Origin: Candidatus Altimarinota bacterium
GTDB taxonomy: Bacteria; Patescibacteriota; Gracilibacteria; BD1-5; UBA6164
Length of the DNA: 64,000 bases
Assembly (NCBI GenBank): GCA_013368515.1
Contig: JABWCI010000004.1
Span: forward strand, 1 to 64,000
Direction of reading: 5' to 3'
The translations under genes and the position numbers were made by a program. This document shows positions 33,952 through 44,807 of the stretch, piece by piece; position 1 is the first letter of the stretch, and each line of letters begins with the position of its first letter. The notes below the pieces were generated by a model, which was not told the origin of the DNA, ran no database searches, and saw only the letters and a program-made list of their open reading frames with translations.

Positions 33952-34587
33952 TTAAATTTTGTTTTTCTTGAAAAAATTACATTTCCCACTAAATGGACAA
34001 GTCTCACATTTTGGCTTCCTAGCTATACAATGGTATCTACCAAATAAAACTAAAGTATTATGAAGCATAGCATGATTATCTTTTGTAAATCCAGAGCTTA
34101 TTTTTTTATCAGTTTCTAAAGGCGTTTTAGTTTTCACAATTCATAATCTATTTAAAACTCTATGTACATGTGTATCTACTCCTATATATGGAGCATCTTC
34201 TACAACTGCTAGAAAAACTTTAGCTGTTTTTATACCAACTCAAGGTAGAGTTACAAGTTCATTAATTGTTTTCGGTATTTTATTGTTGTATTTTTCGCTT
34301 AAGATTACAGAAGTTTTTTTTATATTTTCTGCTTTATTATTATAAAATGAAATACTATTTATAAAGTCTTTTATATAATCTACTTCCATTTTTGCTCCAT
34401 CATTAGGTTCCTTTAAAAATTTAAAAAAATTTCTATTTACTATATTTACTTGTTTATCAGTTGCTTGAGCTGACATTAGTATTGCTATAAGTAATTGAAA
34501 TTCATTTGTATAATAAAGTTCAGTCTTAGCATCAGGAAACATCTCATTTAATTTTTGTGCAAATATAGGAATATCTTTTTTGTTCAT
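33952..34587 (-). CDS. nth: Endonuclease III (DNA glycosylase/AP lyase)
   Basis: 211 residues. It has the helix-hairpin-helix LPGVGIKTAKVFL with its catalytic Lys, GVDTHVHRV with the catalytic Asp, and four [4Fe-4S] cysteines at 187, 194, 197 and 203 (C-x6-C-x2-C-x5-C). It removes oxidised pyrimidines in base excision repair. Normal length. The start MNKKDIPIFAQKL aligns with the family. Confidence 0.97.
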
Positions 34588-34652
34588 TATTTATTTACTT
34601 ATTTTTTTATTTTTTATATAATAATGATAATTAATTAATTTAAAAGAAGAAA

Positions 34653-35420
34653 ATGTTTTATAAAAAATGATTTTTTATTGATAAGCCAATTTGAAATAAT
34701 GAGTTTTCATTTGAAAAAAGAACAAATAAAAGATTATATGTTCCTGAAATAATTGATTTAGATATAAATGATTTAGATCAAATTAGATTACAAGATGATA
34801 AAGAAAAAATAGCTTTTGAGGATTTTTGATTTGATGATAAACTTAGTACAAATTATGGTCTTAAAAATTTTTATAGGATAAAATTTAATTGAAAAGAAAT
34901 AGTTCTTTTTGATAATCATAATCATGCATTTTATTTTTGGTATGAAGCTAGAAATAGATGAATAATAGGTGACAATAATACTTTGATTCATATAGATGAA
35001 CATGCTGATACAAGAGATAATAATAAGATAATTCTAAAGCCAGATAGTTTTGATTTAGAAAAAATATTTACTTTCACAAATGAAGTTTTAAATGTAGGAG
35101 ATTATATAATTCCAGCACAAAAAGAAGGTCTTATTTGAGATATAATTCAAATAAGAAATACTATTAATTTAGAAGATTATGTAGAAAGGTATTATTGAAA
35201 TTCTAAAACATTATATAAAAACTGAGTAATTCTTAATCTTGATTTAGACTTTTTTCAAAAAGAACTTGATTTTATAGATTATGATTTAAAGAAAAAAGTT
35301 GTACTTGATGCTTTTGAAAAAGCAGATTTTATAACAGTTTGTACTTCTCCATTTTTTATTGAGCAGGACCTTGCAATAAAGGTTTTTAAAGATTTATTTT
35401 GAGTCTTTGGTAAAAAATAA
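34653..35420 (+). CDS. UPF0489-like protein (arginase/deacetylase-like metal site)
   Basis: 255 residues. The pattern DNHNHAFYFWY, then LIHIDEHADTRDN, then a late NLDLDFF is that of UPF0489 proteins and recalls the DAHxD and SxDxDxxDP metal ligands of the arginase/histone-deacetylase fold. The binding of two divalent metals is therefore plausible, but the substrate is unknown. There is no signal peptide. It is monocistronic between nth (divergent) and trxA. Confidence 0.7.
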
Positions 35421-35504
35421 AATTTGATAAAACAAAAAAAATATATAAAATAAATCTTGTTATTTATAATTTGACTTAATAAAAATTATAAATAAGATTA
35501 TTTT

Positions 35505-35521
35505 ATGAGAATAATTCTCAT
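35505..35521. promoter_or_regulatory. 17-bp palindrome resembling a Fur/PerR box
   Basis: ATGAGAATAATTCTCAT is a perfect 8-1-8 palindrome and contains the 7-1-7 core TGAGAAT-A-ATTCTCA typical of Fur-family operators. It lies 30 nt upstream of the trxA start. A second inverted repeat (TTATTTATAATTT...AAATTATAAATAA) lies just before it. No fur or perR gene is in the window. Confidence 0.45.
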
Positions 35522-35551
35522 TATTTTTAATTACTTTATAATAATCTGATT

Positions 35552-35863
35552 ATGACATTAGTATTAAATGCACAAAATTTTAGTGAAACTATAAAAGAAG
35601 GTGTGACTTTAGTTGATTTTTGGGCTGAATGGTGTGGGCCATGTCAAATGATGTTACCAATTTTAGATCAATTTTCTTCTGCTATGGACTGAAAAATGAA
35701 AGTTGCTAAAGTAAATGTAGATGAAGCTCCTGAAATTGCAGGGCAATTTAGAGTTATGTCTATTCCTACTTTAATAGTTTTTAAAGATTGAGTTCCAGTT
35801 GAAACTATGGTTTGAGTTCAACAATTAGTTAAACTAGAGGAAGTTTGTGGTAAATATTTATAA
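35552..35863 (+). CDS. trxA: Thioredoxin
   Basis: 103 residues. The active site is WCGPC (27-31) in [11 protein letters not shown], with [27 protein letters not shown] containing the cis-proline (SIPT) near 72. It reduces protein disulfides in the cytoplasm. A Fur/PerR-like palindrome upstream suggests control by iron or peroxide. A terminator follows. No thioredoxin reductase is in the window. Confidence 0.97.
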
Positions 35864-35896
35864 TAAAAAGCTTAGATTAATCTAAGCTTTTTTTAT
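35864..35896. terminator. Bidirectional terminator
   Basis: AAAAAGCTTAGATT/AATCTAAGCTTTTT between convergent trxA and the pilC-like gene. Confidence 0.8.
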
Positions 35897-37029
35897 ATTA
35901 CATTTACCATGTTGAAAAATGGTAGCATTATAGCCATTATAAGAGTTCATATTATTCAACCAACTCAAACTATAACTAGAGGTTCTATTGCTGTTTGTAT
36001 ATTTTTTACTATTTCATCAATTTCTTTATTTGTTTTTATACTATATTTTATAAGTAGGTTTGATAAGTTTCAAGTTTCTTCTCATATTTTCACTACACTT
36101 GCAAGTTCTATAGGAAATAATGTATTTTCTTTTCAACTTTGAATTTCGTTTATTCACATTAGAACACTAAGTTCTATTCATTTACTTACTCTTGAAGTTA
36201 TTTCTTTTAATTCTTTTTCATAATAGTCATTTTCAAGTGCCTTTGAACTTATTTCTAAAGATTTATTAATTATTACTCAATTTTTTAATAATATTCATAA
36301 TCAAGAAGTAAATAATGCAAGTATTTTTTTTCTTATCAGTGGTCAGAAAATAGGTAATTTTATAATCATAATATCCCAATATATTTTTGTCTTTGGATTA
36401 GTTTTGAAAACTATAATTCAAAATATTAATATTATAATTCAAAAAACTATAATAATTATATTTTCTTGTAAAAATTTTGATGTATCAATTACATTTTGTG
36501 TTAAACTTGGTAGATTTACTTTAGAATCTTTATACATTTGCTCTATTTTTGGTATAACATATATCATAAAAACTCAAATCATGGCTATTGATAGAGTTAT
36601 TATAACCATAGGATAAATAAGTGCTCAAATTATTTTTGTTTTTAGTTCTCTAGCTTTCTCTTCTTTTAATTTTATAGTTTCTATTGAGTCACCAAGTTTT
36701 CAAGTAACTTCTCACATTTCAATTATTGATAAGTCAAAAGTATTAAATATATTTGGGAATAACTGAAAAGATTCTTTAAGATTATTTCAAGAATTTAGTC
36801 ATTCTATTATAGAATTTAATAATTTTTTATTATTTTTATTTCTAGTTTGGTACATTATTATTCTCAAACTATTTATAAGAGGTATTCAAGATTGTAATAA
36901 ATTAGATAATTGCTCTAAAAGATTTATTTTATCTTTTGAGCTTATTTTCATATTTAAAGTTTTTTCTCATTTTTTATCTGATTTAAACTTAAGTAAAATT
37001 AATTTTATTTTATCTAATAGATTATTCAT
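35893..37029 (-). CDS. Type IV pilus / type II secretion inner-membrane protein (PilC/GspF)
   Basis: 378 residues. Two copies of the GspF domain are seen. The first is LLEQLSNLLQSGIPLINSLRII...GNNLKESFQLFPNIFN...MIEMGEVTGKLGDSIETI; the second is LFTSGLGILLKNGVIINKSLEI...VVKIGEETGNLSNLL. Three membrane segments are present, and the end EPLVIVGVGGIIGTLIMAIMLPFF is characteristic. It forms the platform that works with PilB/PilT ATPases. No other pilus gene is in the window. It is divergent from the hsp20 gene. Confidence 0.93.
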
Positions 37030-37128
37030 TATATGTTTTTTATATTAATCATTTAAATTTTATCATTTATCTTGAATTTTTTCAAATAAACATATAATAA
37101 ATTCAGTTATAATTACTAAAAAAGTATT

Positions 37129-37554
37129 ATGTTTAAATTTTTTGGTGTAAGTAAACAAGAAGAGTTCGAAGATATATTAGAAGATGATGAACAAACATCA
37201 GATTCTTCTTTGATTGACGATGAAGTTTGACAAATTGCTGTTGATATTTTAGAAACAAAATTTGAGATTATTATTTTAGCTCCAGTTGCTTGAATAGATC
37301 TTGATGATATTGATATTTCATATCATAATAATATTCTTACTATAAAATGAGATAGAGAAAGACCTGAAATATACAATAAAGATTTAATAGTAAGAAATAG
37401 CGAATGTTTTTGGGGAGAATTCAGAAGAAATATAATATTACCAGAAAACTTAGATTTTGATAGTATAAAAGCAACATTAGATAATAATTTGCTTATAGTT
37501 ACTATTGATAAACTTAAATTTTCAAATCATAGTATAAAAATAGAAAAAATTTAA
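37129..37554 (+). CDS. Small heat-shock protein (Hsp20 family)
   Basis: 141 residues. An acidic N-terminus (EEFEDILEDDEQTSDSSLIDDE) precedes the alpha-crystallin domain: VDILETKFEIIILAPVAGIDLDDIDI, NNILTIKGDRERP, CFWGEFRRNIILPENLD and ATLDNNLLIVTI. The C-terminal IxI is replaced by IKIEKI. It is an ATP-independent chaperone holdase. Two small genes follow at 15 and 1 nt. Confidence 0.92.
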
Positions 37555-37569
37555 TATTAATAAAAATTC

Positions 37570-37800
37570 ATGTTTTTTAAAAGAGATAATGTAAAAAATA
37601 GTGCTAGAAAGGTAGATAAAGTTATTACTTGACTTATTATTTGAACTGCTGTTGCATCAATGATATGATTATCTAAAACAAATAAAGGAAAAAAGGTTTC
37701 AAGTGATATAAAAAATCAATCTGTAGAAGTATGTAAAAAGTGATATAGTATTTTTTGAAAGGTATTAATTTGAGTAATTAAATTTTTTAATAAAAAATAA
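37570..37800 (+). CDS. Small membrane protein, 76 aa
   Basis: It begins MFFKRDNVKNSARKVDKVI, followed by one membrane segment (ITGLIIGTAVASMIGLS) and a basic tail, then a second moderately hydrophobic stretch (YSIFGKVLIGVIKFF). The layout resembles YtxH-type stress proteins, but the homology is not certain. It is 15 nt downstream of hsp20. Confidence 0.65.
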
Positions 37801-37801
37801 T

Positions 37802-38521
37802 ATGAAGATATTTTTAATTTTTGTTTTTTCATTTTTCTTTTATTGATCAGTATATTCTTGTAATGTTACTTCAAAAATAAATGAATGTAATGAGGCTTTA
37901 GCTCCTTTTAAAACAAAAGATTGATTTGTTTCACCTTGAGCTTCTATAAGAACTATACAAGATTTTGTTTGTTTACAAGATGTCCCAGAAGCTAGGATAT
38001 TTCAGATAATATTGGATGAAGAATTTAGAAAAATAGATGATGAAATGGATATTTATTTTGATAGTTTAACTAATTCTAAAAATTTTTATTTTTGAAAAGA
38101 AGCTCAATTTTCGTATTTTGATTGAATTAATCATATATGGGATAAATCTAGATATTTTAAAAATAAATTTACAAGTTCTTGTTGAGAAATAGTATCAAAA
38201 GTTGGTGCTTGTACTATAAATGATTCATATTTATTACCTTTAGAAAAACCAAGTGTATCAAATAATTTTGCTTTGGATTATTTAGAGTGATCTAAATGAG
38301 ATTGTTATAAATTAGTTGATATAAAAATGCAAATTTTTAATGATGTAGCTTTTAATATACTTCAATTAAATAAATCACAAGTTTCTAAAGATCAAAAGAA
38401 ATTATATGATCAAGAACAAAGAACAAAATATAATAAAGTAACTGATTTAATGATGATTAATTTATCTTATATAGAAAGGATTTGGATGAAATGGCCTAGT
38501 AAGATAAAAAATGCTTATTAA
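37802..38521 (+). CDS. Secreted hypothetical protein, 239 aa
   Basis: A signal peptide is clear (MKIFLIFVFSFFFYGSVYSC, cleavage near VYS-C; a lipobox is weak). The mature part has six or seven cysteines (CNVTSKINEC, DFVCLQD, SSCGEIVSKVGACT, GDCYKL), which suggests disulfides outside the cytoplasm. The C-terminal ~80 residues are helical with basic ends. I do not recognise it. It starts 1 nt after the small membrane protein, so it is in the hsp20 transcription unit, and a terminator follows. Confidence 0.68.
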
Positions 38522-38550
38522 AAAAGAAGAAGTTTTACTTCTTCTTTTCT
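38521..38550. terminator. Bidirectional terminator
   Basis: AAAAGAAGAAGT/ACTTCTTCTTTT between convergent genes. Confidence 0.75.
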
Positions 38551-39998
38551 TTTTGTTTTTCTCAGCAATAAGGACATATTTTCATATCTTTCTTTATGTA
38601 TTTTCCACAGTTATCACACTTTTTCTTTCTTTTTTTCTTAATTATAAAAAGTATAAACCATAATAATCAAAGTGATAGAATTAATCATAAGAAGAAATAT
38701 GGGTTGTATCATACATATTCAGTTTTATAATCTACATAAAAATCTTTTGCAGAATTAAATTCTATTTCTTCTCATTTGTAGTTTTTGTATGCAAGCTCTA
38801 TAATAGCATTAACTTTTTTTTGTTCTAGTTTTTCATTTACTCTTTGCCAAGGGAATAAAAAAGTTTTACTTTCTATATTTTTCTTAGTGTAATACTCAGA
38901 TGGAGTCCAGTATTTAATTATTTTTTTACCAGCTTCATCATAATCCTCATAAGGAAATCATTTCCATTCAGATTTAAATATTCTAGTTGTATTTGGTAAT
39001 ACATTTCATCCGTTATCATTTATAGGTATATAATCTACTATTTTTTCTCATATAGTTGTTCAAACTTCATTTTTAATAAGTTCTTTTCCAACTCATTTTA
39101 TTATTTCTCAGTTTTCATCAACTAAAGTTATCTTTCAATCAGGTTTAATATGTGTATTTCATTCATTATTAAATGGTATTTCAAATTCTATATTGAAGTC
39201 TAAATCAGTGCTTCAGCTTCAATTATTATTTCATTCTCAACTATTTCATTCTCAACTATTTCATTCTCAACTATTTCATTCATTATCATTATTATCATTT
39301 GTACTTCAAGTTCAGACTAAATTATCAATTATATTTCATAATCAGAAGTCATCTATACATTTTCAATCTATATTACTTTTTGTAAAATCTCATAATGGAC
39401 AACTATCTATTTTAATACCTCATCATGCATATGAAGTACTTCATCAACTAGAACTTCAAGGATTGATATTTGGTTCTCAAGGATTTCAATTATCTATAAC
39501 ATCTCAATCAACAGTTATAAGTAATAATACTCAGTAATCTACATTTATTTTTACTTGTCATCCTGCATTTACATTATCTTCTCAATAATTTTTGAAAAAA
39601 ACTGCTCAATAATGTCATCCAGGAGTAGCATCAACAGGCACATTTATAGTAAACTCTATATCTTTTTCTTCTAATGCTGCTAAACTTATAGTATTTGTAC
39701 TTATACTTATCCAACTAGCTAACTCTTGGTCTGGATTTACTAATTCACTTTTCCTAACAAATACTGGATTTCATGTAGTATCATTTGACATAAAATCAGA
39801 AACTCAAGTATGTAAAATCATAGGATTACTACTTTTGTTTATAAGTTTTGCGGTTCTTGTTGTAGTTGCTCAAGGGTTTAATTGTAACTCATATTTTATA
39901 GGAGACACTATTAAATCTACATCTACAGCACTAGTTTTAGTATTGTAAAATGAAATAAATAAAACAAAAACCATAATTAATTTTAAATATTTTCCCAT
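38535..39998 (-). CDS. DUF916-like (WxL-interacting protein-like) surface protein with zinc-ribbon tail
   Basis: 487 residues. A signal peptide (MGKYLKLIMVFVLFISFYNT) comes first. Next is an Ig-like domain, SPIKYELQLNPGATTTRTAKLINKSSNP...EKDIEFTINVPVDATPGGHYGAVFF, which follows the DUF916/WxLIP pattern. A Gly/Asn/Ser-rich low-complexity linker with NSGEG repeats (39231-39285) comes next, then another beta domain. A membrane helix near 445 (PYFFLGLILSLGLLWFILFII) precedes a cytoplasmic basic stretch and a CxxC...CxxC zinc ribbon (CDNCGKY, CPYCGEK). It is the last of three consecutive minus-strand surface genes. Confidence 0.65.
39231..39285 (-). repeat. Tandem 15-bp coding repeat (NSGEG)n
   Basis: Three full copies and part of a fourth of TCATTCTCAACTATT on the plus strand encode Asn-Ser-Gly-Glu-Gly on the minus strand, with both glycines as TGA. 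They are identical copies within a low-complexity linker, so copy number may vary. Confidence 0.85.
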
Positions 39999-40053
39999 TT
40001 TTTAATTTTTATTTTTTAAACAAAATCATTTTATTAAAAAATACTATAAAATC

Positions 40054-40085
40054 AAAAAAAAGACTAAAAACTAGTCTTTTTTTAT
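40054..40085 (-). terminator. Terminator after the 225-aa surface protein gene
   Basis: AAAAAGACTA/TAGTCTTTTT with long A and T tracts. Confidence 0.75.
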
Positions 40086-40096
40086 TTTACTTTTTA

Positions 40097-40774
40097 TTAG
40101 AAGTTACCAGTAACTGTAAATGTAATTACGTCTTGGTAAGATCCAGCTTGAGTTTGAGCATCTGATGTAGCAGCAACTGTAAAAGTAACGTCTGCAGCAG
40201 CACCATCAAATCTTTCTGGTTTATTTGTAGTATAAATTACATGTTCAGTACTATTACTATTTACTTGAGTAGTAGCTAAATCACCAGTAGTTGTAAATCC
40301 TGAAACAGTTGAGTCAATAGCATTAGCTGTTGAAGCAAAAGTATAAGATTCAGCAATACCATCAGTAGTTAAGTTATTGATTTGTATAGCATTGTCATCA
40401 ACATTAGTTAATCATCCACTTCCTGATCTAGCTGTAATAGTAACACCATCAGCAGCATTTGTTCCAACTTCAATATTTACTGTTCCTGAAGCAGGAGTAC
40501 CAGCAATTAATGTTCCTAAGTTAATAGTAGAAGTAGATAAAGTCATATTTAAACTTGGTAGAACTTGTGCAGTTACAGTAACACCTGTAACAGAACCACT
40601 AGCTGTACCAGGGAAATTGTTATCCCAAACGATATTTTGAGTTAACCCAGGAGCACCAGTAACAGTTGCAGTACCAATATTAGTAGCATAAACTGAACTT
40701 AAATTTGTTGCAGCAATACCTGCAATAGAAGCTAAAGCAATAGCTTTTTTTATTTTTGTTTTTAACATAAACAC
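40097..40774 (-). CDS. Abundant secreted surface protein (small WxL-like)
   Basis: 225 residues from ATG 40774 (ATG 40768 is also possible). A signal peptide (KKAIALASIAGIAATNLSSVYA) precedes an all-beta Ala/Thr/Val/Gly-rich protein: INLGTLIAGTPASGTVNIEV, then DGVTITARSGSG, ending AGSYQDVITFTVTGNF. The same pattern (INIGNIS...AGSYLGNIKFSLELDY) forms the C-terminal domain of the 963-residue protein just upstream, so they share a domain. Only one of its ~19 glycines is TGA, against most in neighbouring genes, pointing to very high expression. It has its own strong promoter and terminator. It may form a surface layer or bind the wall. Confidence 0.75.
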
Positions 40775-40849
40775 AAATTATGAAATAATAAAATATTTTT
40801 TGCTAGCAAATATAAAAAGTTTGTTTTTAACTTTCTATCAAGCATTATT

Positions 40850-40879
40850 ATTGTAACATATTTAAAAAACTTTTGTCAA
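40850..40879 (-). promoter_or_regulatory. Strong sigma70-type promoter for the 225-aa surface protein
   Basis: On the minus strand TTGACA (40879-40874) and TACAAT (40855-40850) are separated by 18 nt, 76 nt upstream of the start codon. The -35 abuts the terminator of the upstream gene. Confidence 0.7.
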
Positions 40880-40912
40880 AAAAATAAGCACTTTTTTTGT
40901 GCTTATTTTTTA
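40878..40912 (-). terminator. Terminator after the CBM2-domain surface gene
   Basis: AAAAATAAGCAC/GTGCTTATTTTT with a T7 loop. It overlaps the gene's TAA. Confidence 0.8.
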
Positions 40913-43801
40913 ATAATCTAATTCTAAACTAAATTTTATATTTCATAAATAGCTTCCTGCTACCTGTTCTTGGGTTATATTCGTTCATAATCTTATAGTA
41001 TAAATATATGTATTTTTTTCTCAAGAAGTATTTAGATTTGTAGCTTGAGTAGCAATTATTTCATTATTATTTATCAAATTTATATTATTTGTAAATGGAG
41101 TTTTTTCATATCAAACTCAATTTACTCAATTCCAATTTTGTATTTGTATAGAATTATGTGTTAGATTTCAATCTTTATTTAATATTAAATTAAAAGGAGT
41201 TCAAACTGTTCTAACGGTTAATATTACATTTGGGCTAAAATTATTTACTCAAGGGGTTGAGATATTTCATATATTTATATTTCAAGTAGATACATTTAGT
41301 TCAGGCTCATCTATATAAAACTCTCTTTCTCTGAAATTACCATTTCAAGCATTATCTTGTATATAAAAATATATTTTGTATCTTCAATATCATAAAGCAT
41401 TTAAATTATAATTTGCTGTTGTTAGATTTGCAGTATTTGAATTTATAAAACTAGAAGCTATATTTGGTCACCATGAGCTTCAGTTCCATTTTCTTAGTTC
41501 AAAAACTCTACTAGAAGAATTTATTCAAGAATCACTATCATTATAATTTATAGTTACATTTAAACTTGCATTTGGATATATTATATTATTTCAAGGAAAT
41601 ACTATGTTTATATTTGGTGTAGTAGAGTCTGAAGGACCAGTTCAAATATTAAATATTACTGTTATAGATCACATATTTCAACTACTATCAGAAATATTAA
41701 ATACAACTTTATATCTTCATATTGTAATATTATTAGATGGATACAATGCTTGAGTTTGGCTAATAACTTTAGATGTTTTAAATATTTTTGAGTTAGATAT
41801 ATCACTTCACCAGTTAAATCAATCCCATTTATATAGATAAATATTATCAGAATTTGTATTTATTCATATATTGTCTGAATAATTAAATATAAAATTGAAA
41901 TTTCAATTTGTTATATATTGTTCATTTGTAGGAGTATTTGAATTTATAATTGGAGGATTACTATCAGAACTTCATATATTTATTGTTCAGAAACTCCATT
42001 GATTATCTACATTTACTCAATTAGTACAAAATCATACATTTGTTGTTGCTCATGGTAGTAGTTGCTGATTCCAAGATAGCGGATTTATGGTAAAGGTTAC
42101 TCAATTCTTATTAAAAGTTGCTGAACTAGTAGAGTTTATCTCTTGATCCAATTCAAAAAATAGTTGCCAATTATTTATTGTAGAACTTCATATATTTGTT
42201 AGTAATATATTTCTACAATATCATCAATTCCATTCTGAACTTGTTGTAATATTTGCTCTCAATCAATTTTGCTCTATTGTATAGTTTTGCAAATTTCATC
42301 AAGATACTGGTGTAAAGCTTTTTAAATGCAAATTTGATACTATTCAATTTCAGCTTCAGCAAAATCATATTTCTATATTTTCTCAAGGTGATAGTTTGTC
42401 TGTTGATATTGAGTTTGATCTTACTTCATATTGATTTGATACATTTGAAAAATTTCAGTTCCAACTGCTAGTTATAATTCAGTTATCTAGTTGAAATCAT
42501 ATAACCCGATTAGTTATATCATTTGTTGATGTATTTTGAATATTAAAACTATAACAGAATCAAGTTCCCCAATTGTTATTTGTTATAGTTGTAATAGTTA
42601 TAGGAGCAGGAGCAACAGCAACTTGTTGAGATATGGTTGCTGAATTATTTGTTGTATTACTATCTCAAGAATTACTTAAGCTCGTTGAGAAATTTACTGT
42701 TGTTCATCAAGCTGCAGATAATGGCTTTAATGGTATTTGTAAAGTATCAACTCATCATAAAGAAGATATATTTATAGTCTTTGTACAAGTAACAGTAGTT
42801 CAAACTACTGCACCACAATTCCATCAATTTGTAGTAAAGGTACTTGTAGGTCAAGTAAAATTATTAGGTATTGTGAAGTTTACAGTCGTATTTCAAGTAG
42901 CATTTATAGTTCAAGCATTTATTATATTTATAGTAATTAGTGAGTTTTGTCATACAGTTAGAGTTGGTTCTGGTTGTCAAATACTAGGATATATATCGTA
43001 AGTAGGAGTGTTTACAAAAGGAAGCATTCTCCATTCATTTGCTCATTCATAAACTATTCATCAAGCAGTTCAAAAATTCCGATTTATACCATATCATAAA
43101 TCTCAAGCAGTTGATTGAATTGTTCAATTATAATTTTGATTATTATTTATTCTTGTAAGCATATTTCAATATGCGGAAGCCTCATATCATGACCAAATTG
43201 GTCAATTTATATATCTTTGAGCAGATAATACATTTGCATTATTGTCGTATATTCATGCCGTTTGGCTAGGGTTATTATTGTAATATCAAACATCTCAAGA
43301 ATCTCATCAAGCAACATATGAGTCCATTGAAAAATAAAACCTTATGTTCCTAGTATTTCAATTAGGTATTTCAACTCTATATCTCCAAGTAAAGTAAGCA
43401 TTTGGAGCTGTATATTCCCGGTCTATTATAACTCTATATGTTCTTCATCAAGTATTATATGTTAGAGTTGTTGTTGCATTATATGTATTACCATTTTGAC
43501 TTCAAGATGTCGTTGCACTTGTCCAGTTAGTTCATCATTTTCATACTCTAGTATTTCATATGCTTAATCTTACATAATGGTTTGGTCATGAATTTCAAGT
43601 TGCTCAAGGATTTCATCCATAGTTTTGGGCAAGTCATTTATAGTAAACTTGTGTTTGTCACCAATCTCATATTATTATTCTTAAATCATTTGAATTAGCT
43701 GTTCATCATACTGGATTCATAGTATAAAAAGCAGCATCTGTTTTTGTTATAAATGTTATCAAAAATGATAATAAAATTAAGATTTTTATTACATATTTCA
43801 T
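40910..43801 (-). CDS. Large secreted adhesin-like protein with two CBM2-like domains and a WxL-like C-terminus
   Basis: 963 residues. The signal peptide is MKYVIKILILLSFLITFITK. Domains by approximate residue: an aromatic, Gly/Asn-rich N-module (26-270); a DUF11-like Ig domain (274-390; PTLTVGQNSLITINIINAG); CBM2-like 1 (409-505; WGTGFCYSFNIQNTS, ending IEIGFCGSG); CBM2-like 2 (521-612; WNGGYCRNILLTNIGSS, ending TNVGFCTNG); two Ig-like repeats (615-720, 725-825; GRYKVVFNISDSSGN and GRYKIYFYIQDNAGN); and a C-terminal domain (830-963) matching the 225-residue neighbour. Each CBM2 has the terminal Cys pair and surface Trp. CBM2 binds cellulose or chitin, which suggests adhesion to a glycan. No catalytic domain is seen. 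Confidence 0.75.
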
Positions 43802-43873
43802 AAAACTCTTGTATTTATTATTTTATAAATTATATTAAGTATAATAAAAATCTATTAAATTAAAAATCTTTTT

Positions 43874-44689
43874 ATGAGTTTAGAAATACTTAAAAAATAC
43901 AATATAAAAGCTAAAAAATCTCTAGGTCAAAATTTCTTAGTTAATGATAAAATAGTAAAAGATATCTCAGATGTTATAGAAGTTTTATCAAAAAATATAG
44001 TTGAAGTAGGGCCAGGTTATGGTGCTTTGACTGAAAAACTTTTGTTAAAAAAACCAAAAAGTCTTAATTTAGTCGAGCTTGATTTAGATATGATTGATAT
44101 ATTAAATAAAAGAATCAATTCTTGAGACTTTAATTTAAATTGAATTGATTTTAAAATAAATAATTGTGATGTTTTAAAATATATACCTGAAAATAAAGAT
44201 TATAGTGTTATAGCAAATATACCTTATTATATTACAAGTCCTATTTTGAGACATTTTTTATATGATGTAGAAAATAAACCTGAGTCTATGGTTATACTTA
44301 TGCAAAAAGATGTTTGAGATAAGATATTGTGAAAAGGTAAAGAAAAAACATCAGTTTTATCACTTTTTGTTTCTAAAAAATGTATAGTTAGAGAGGTTTT
44401 ATTTGTTTGAAAAGAAAATTTTATCCCAGCTCCAAAAGTAGAGTCTAGTGTTTTACTTTTTGAAAGTCATCATTTATACAATGATATAGATGATAATTTA
44501 TTTATGGATTTTATAAAAAAATCTTTTAGAGAACCAAGAAAAAAATTATCTAAAAATCTTGTAAATGCTTGATATGATAAAAACTTAATTATGCAAATTT
44601 TTTCTAAACTTTCAATACAAGATTTAGTAAGATGAGAAGATTTAAATATGACAATTTGGAGCCAATTATTTTTAGAATTTAACAAATAG
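43874..44689 (+). CDS. ksgA: 16S rRNA adenine dimethyltransferase KsgA
   Basis: 271 residues. The start KKSLGQNFLVNDKIV is diagnostic. It has motif I VEVGPGYGALT (~44-54), the acidic VELD and the catalytic NIPYYITSPIL. The C-terminal helical domain ends FREPRKKLSKNL. It dimethylates two adjacent adenines in helix 45 of 16S rRNA. Divergent from the surface locus. Ends in TAG. Confidence 0.97.
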
Positions 44690-44703
44690 TTAACTAGAAA
44701 AAC

Positions 44704-44731
44704 TTGTACATTATTTATTTTTTTTTATAAT
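44704..44731 (+). promoter_or_regulatory. Likely promoter for the ATP-grasp gene
   Basis: TTGTAC (44704-44709) and TATAAT (44726-44731) are 16 nt apart, 77 nt upstream of the next start. Confidence 0.5.
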
Positions 44732-44807
44732 CTGGGCCTTGTTATAAAATAGAAAAAAAATTGTTTTATAAATAATTTGTTTTTAATTATAAACTAAAAA
44801 ATAAGAC

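Noticed and set aside
39231-39285. Tandem repeats as a CRISPR array
   Set aside because: The unit is 15 bp with no spacers, lies inside a coding frame and encodes a regular peptide repeat.
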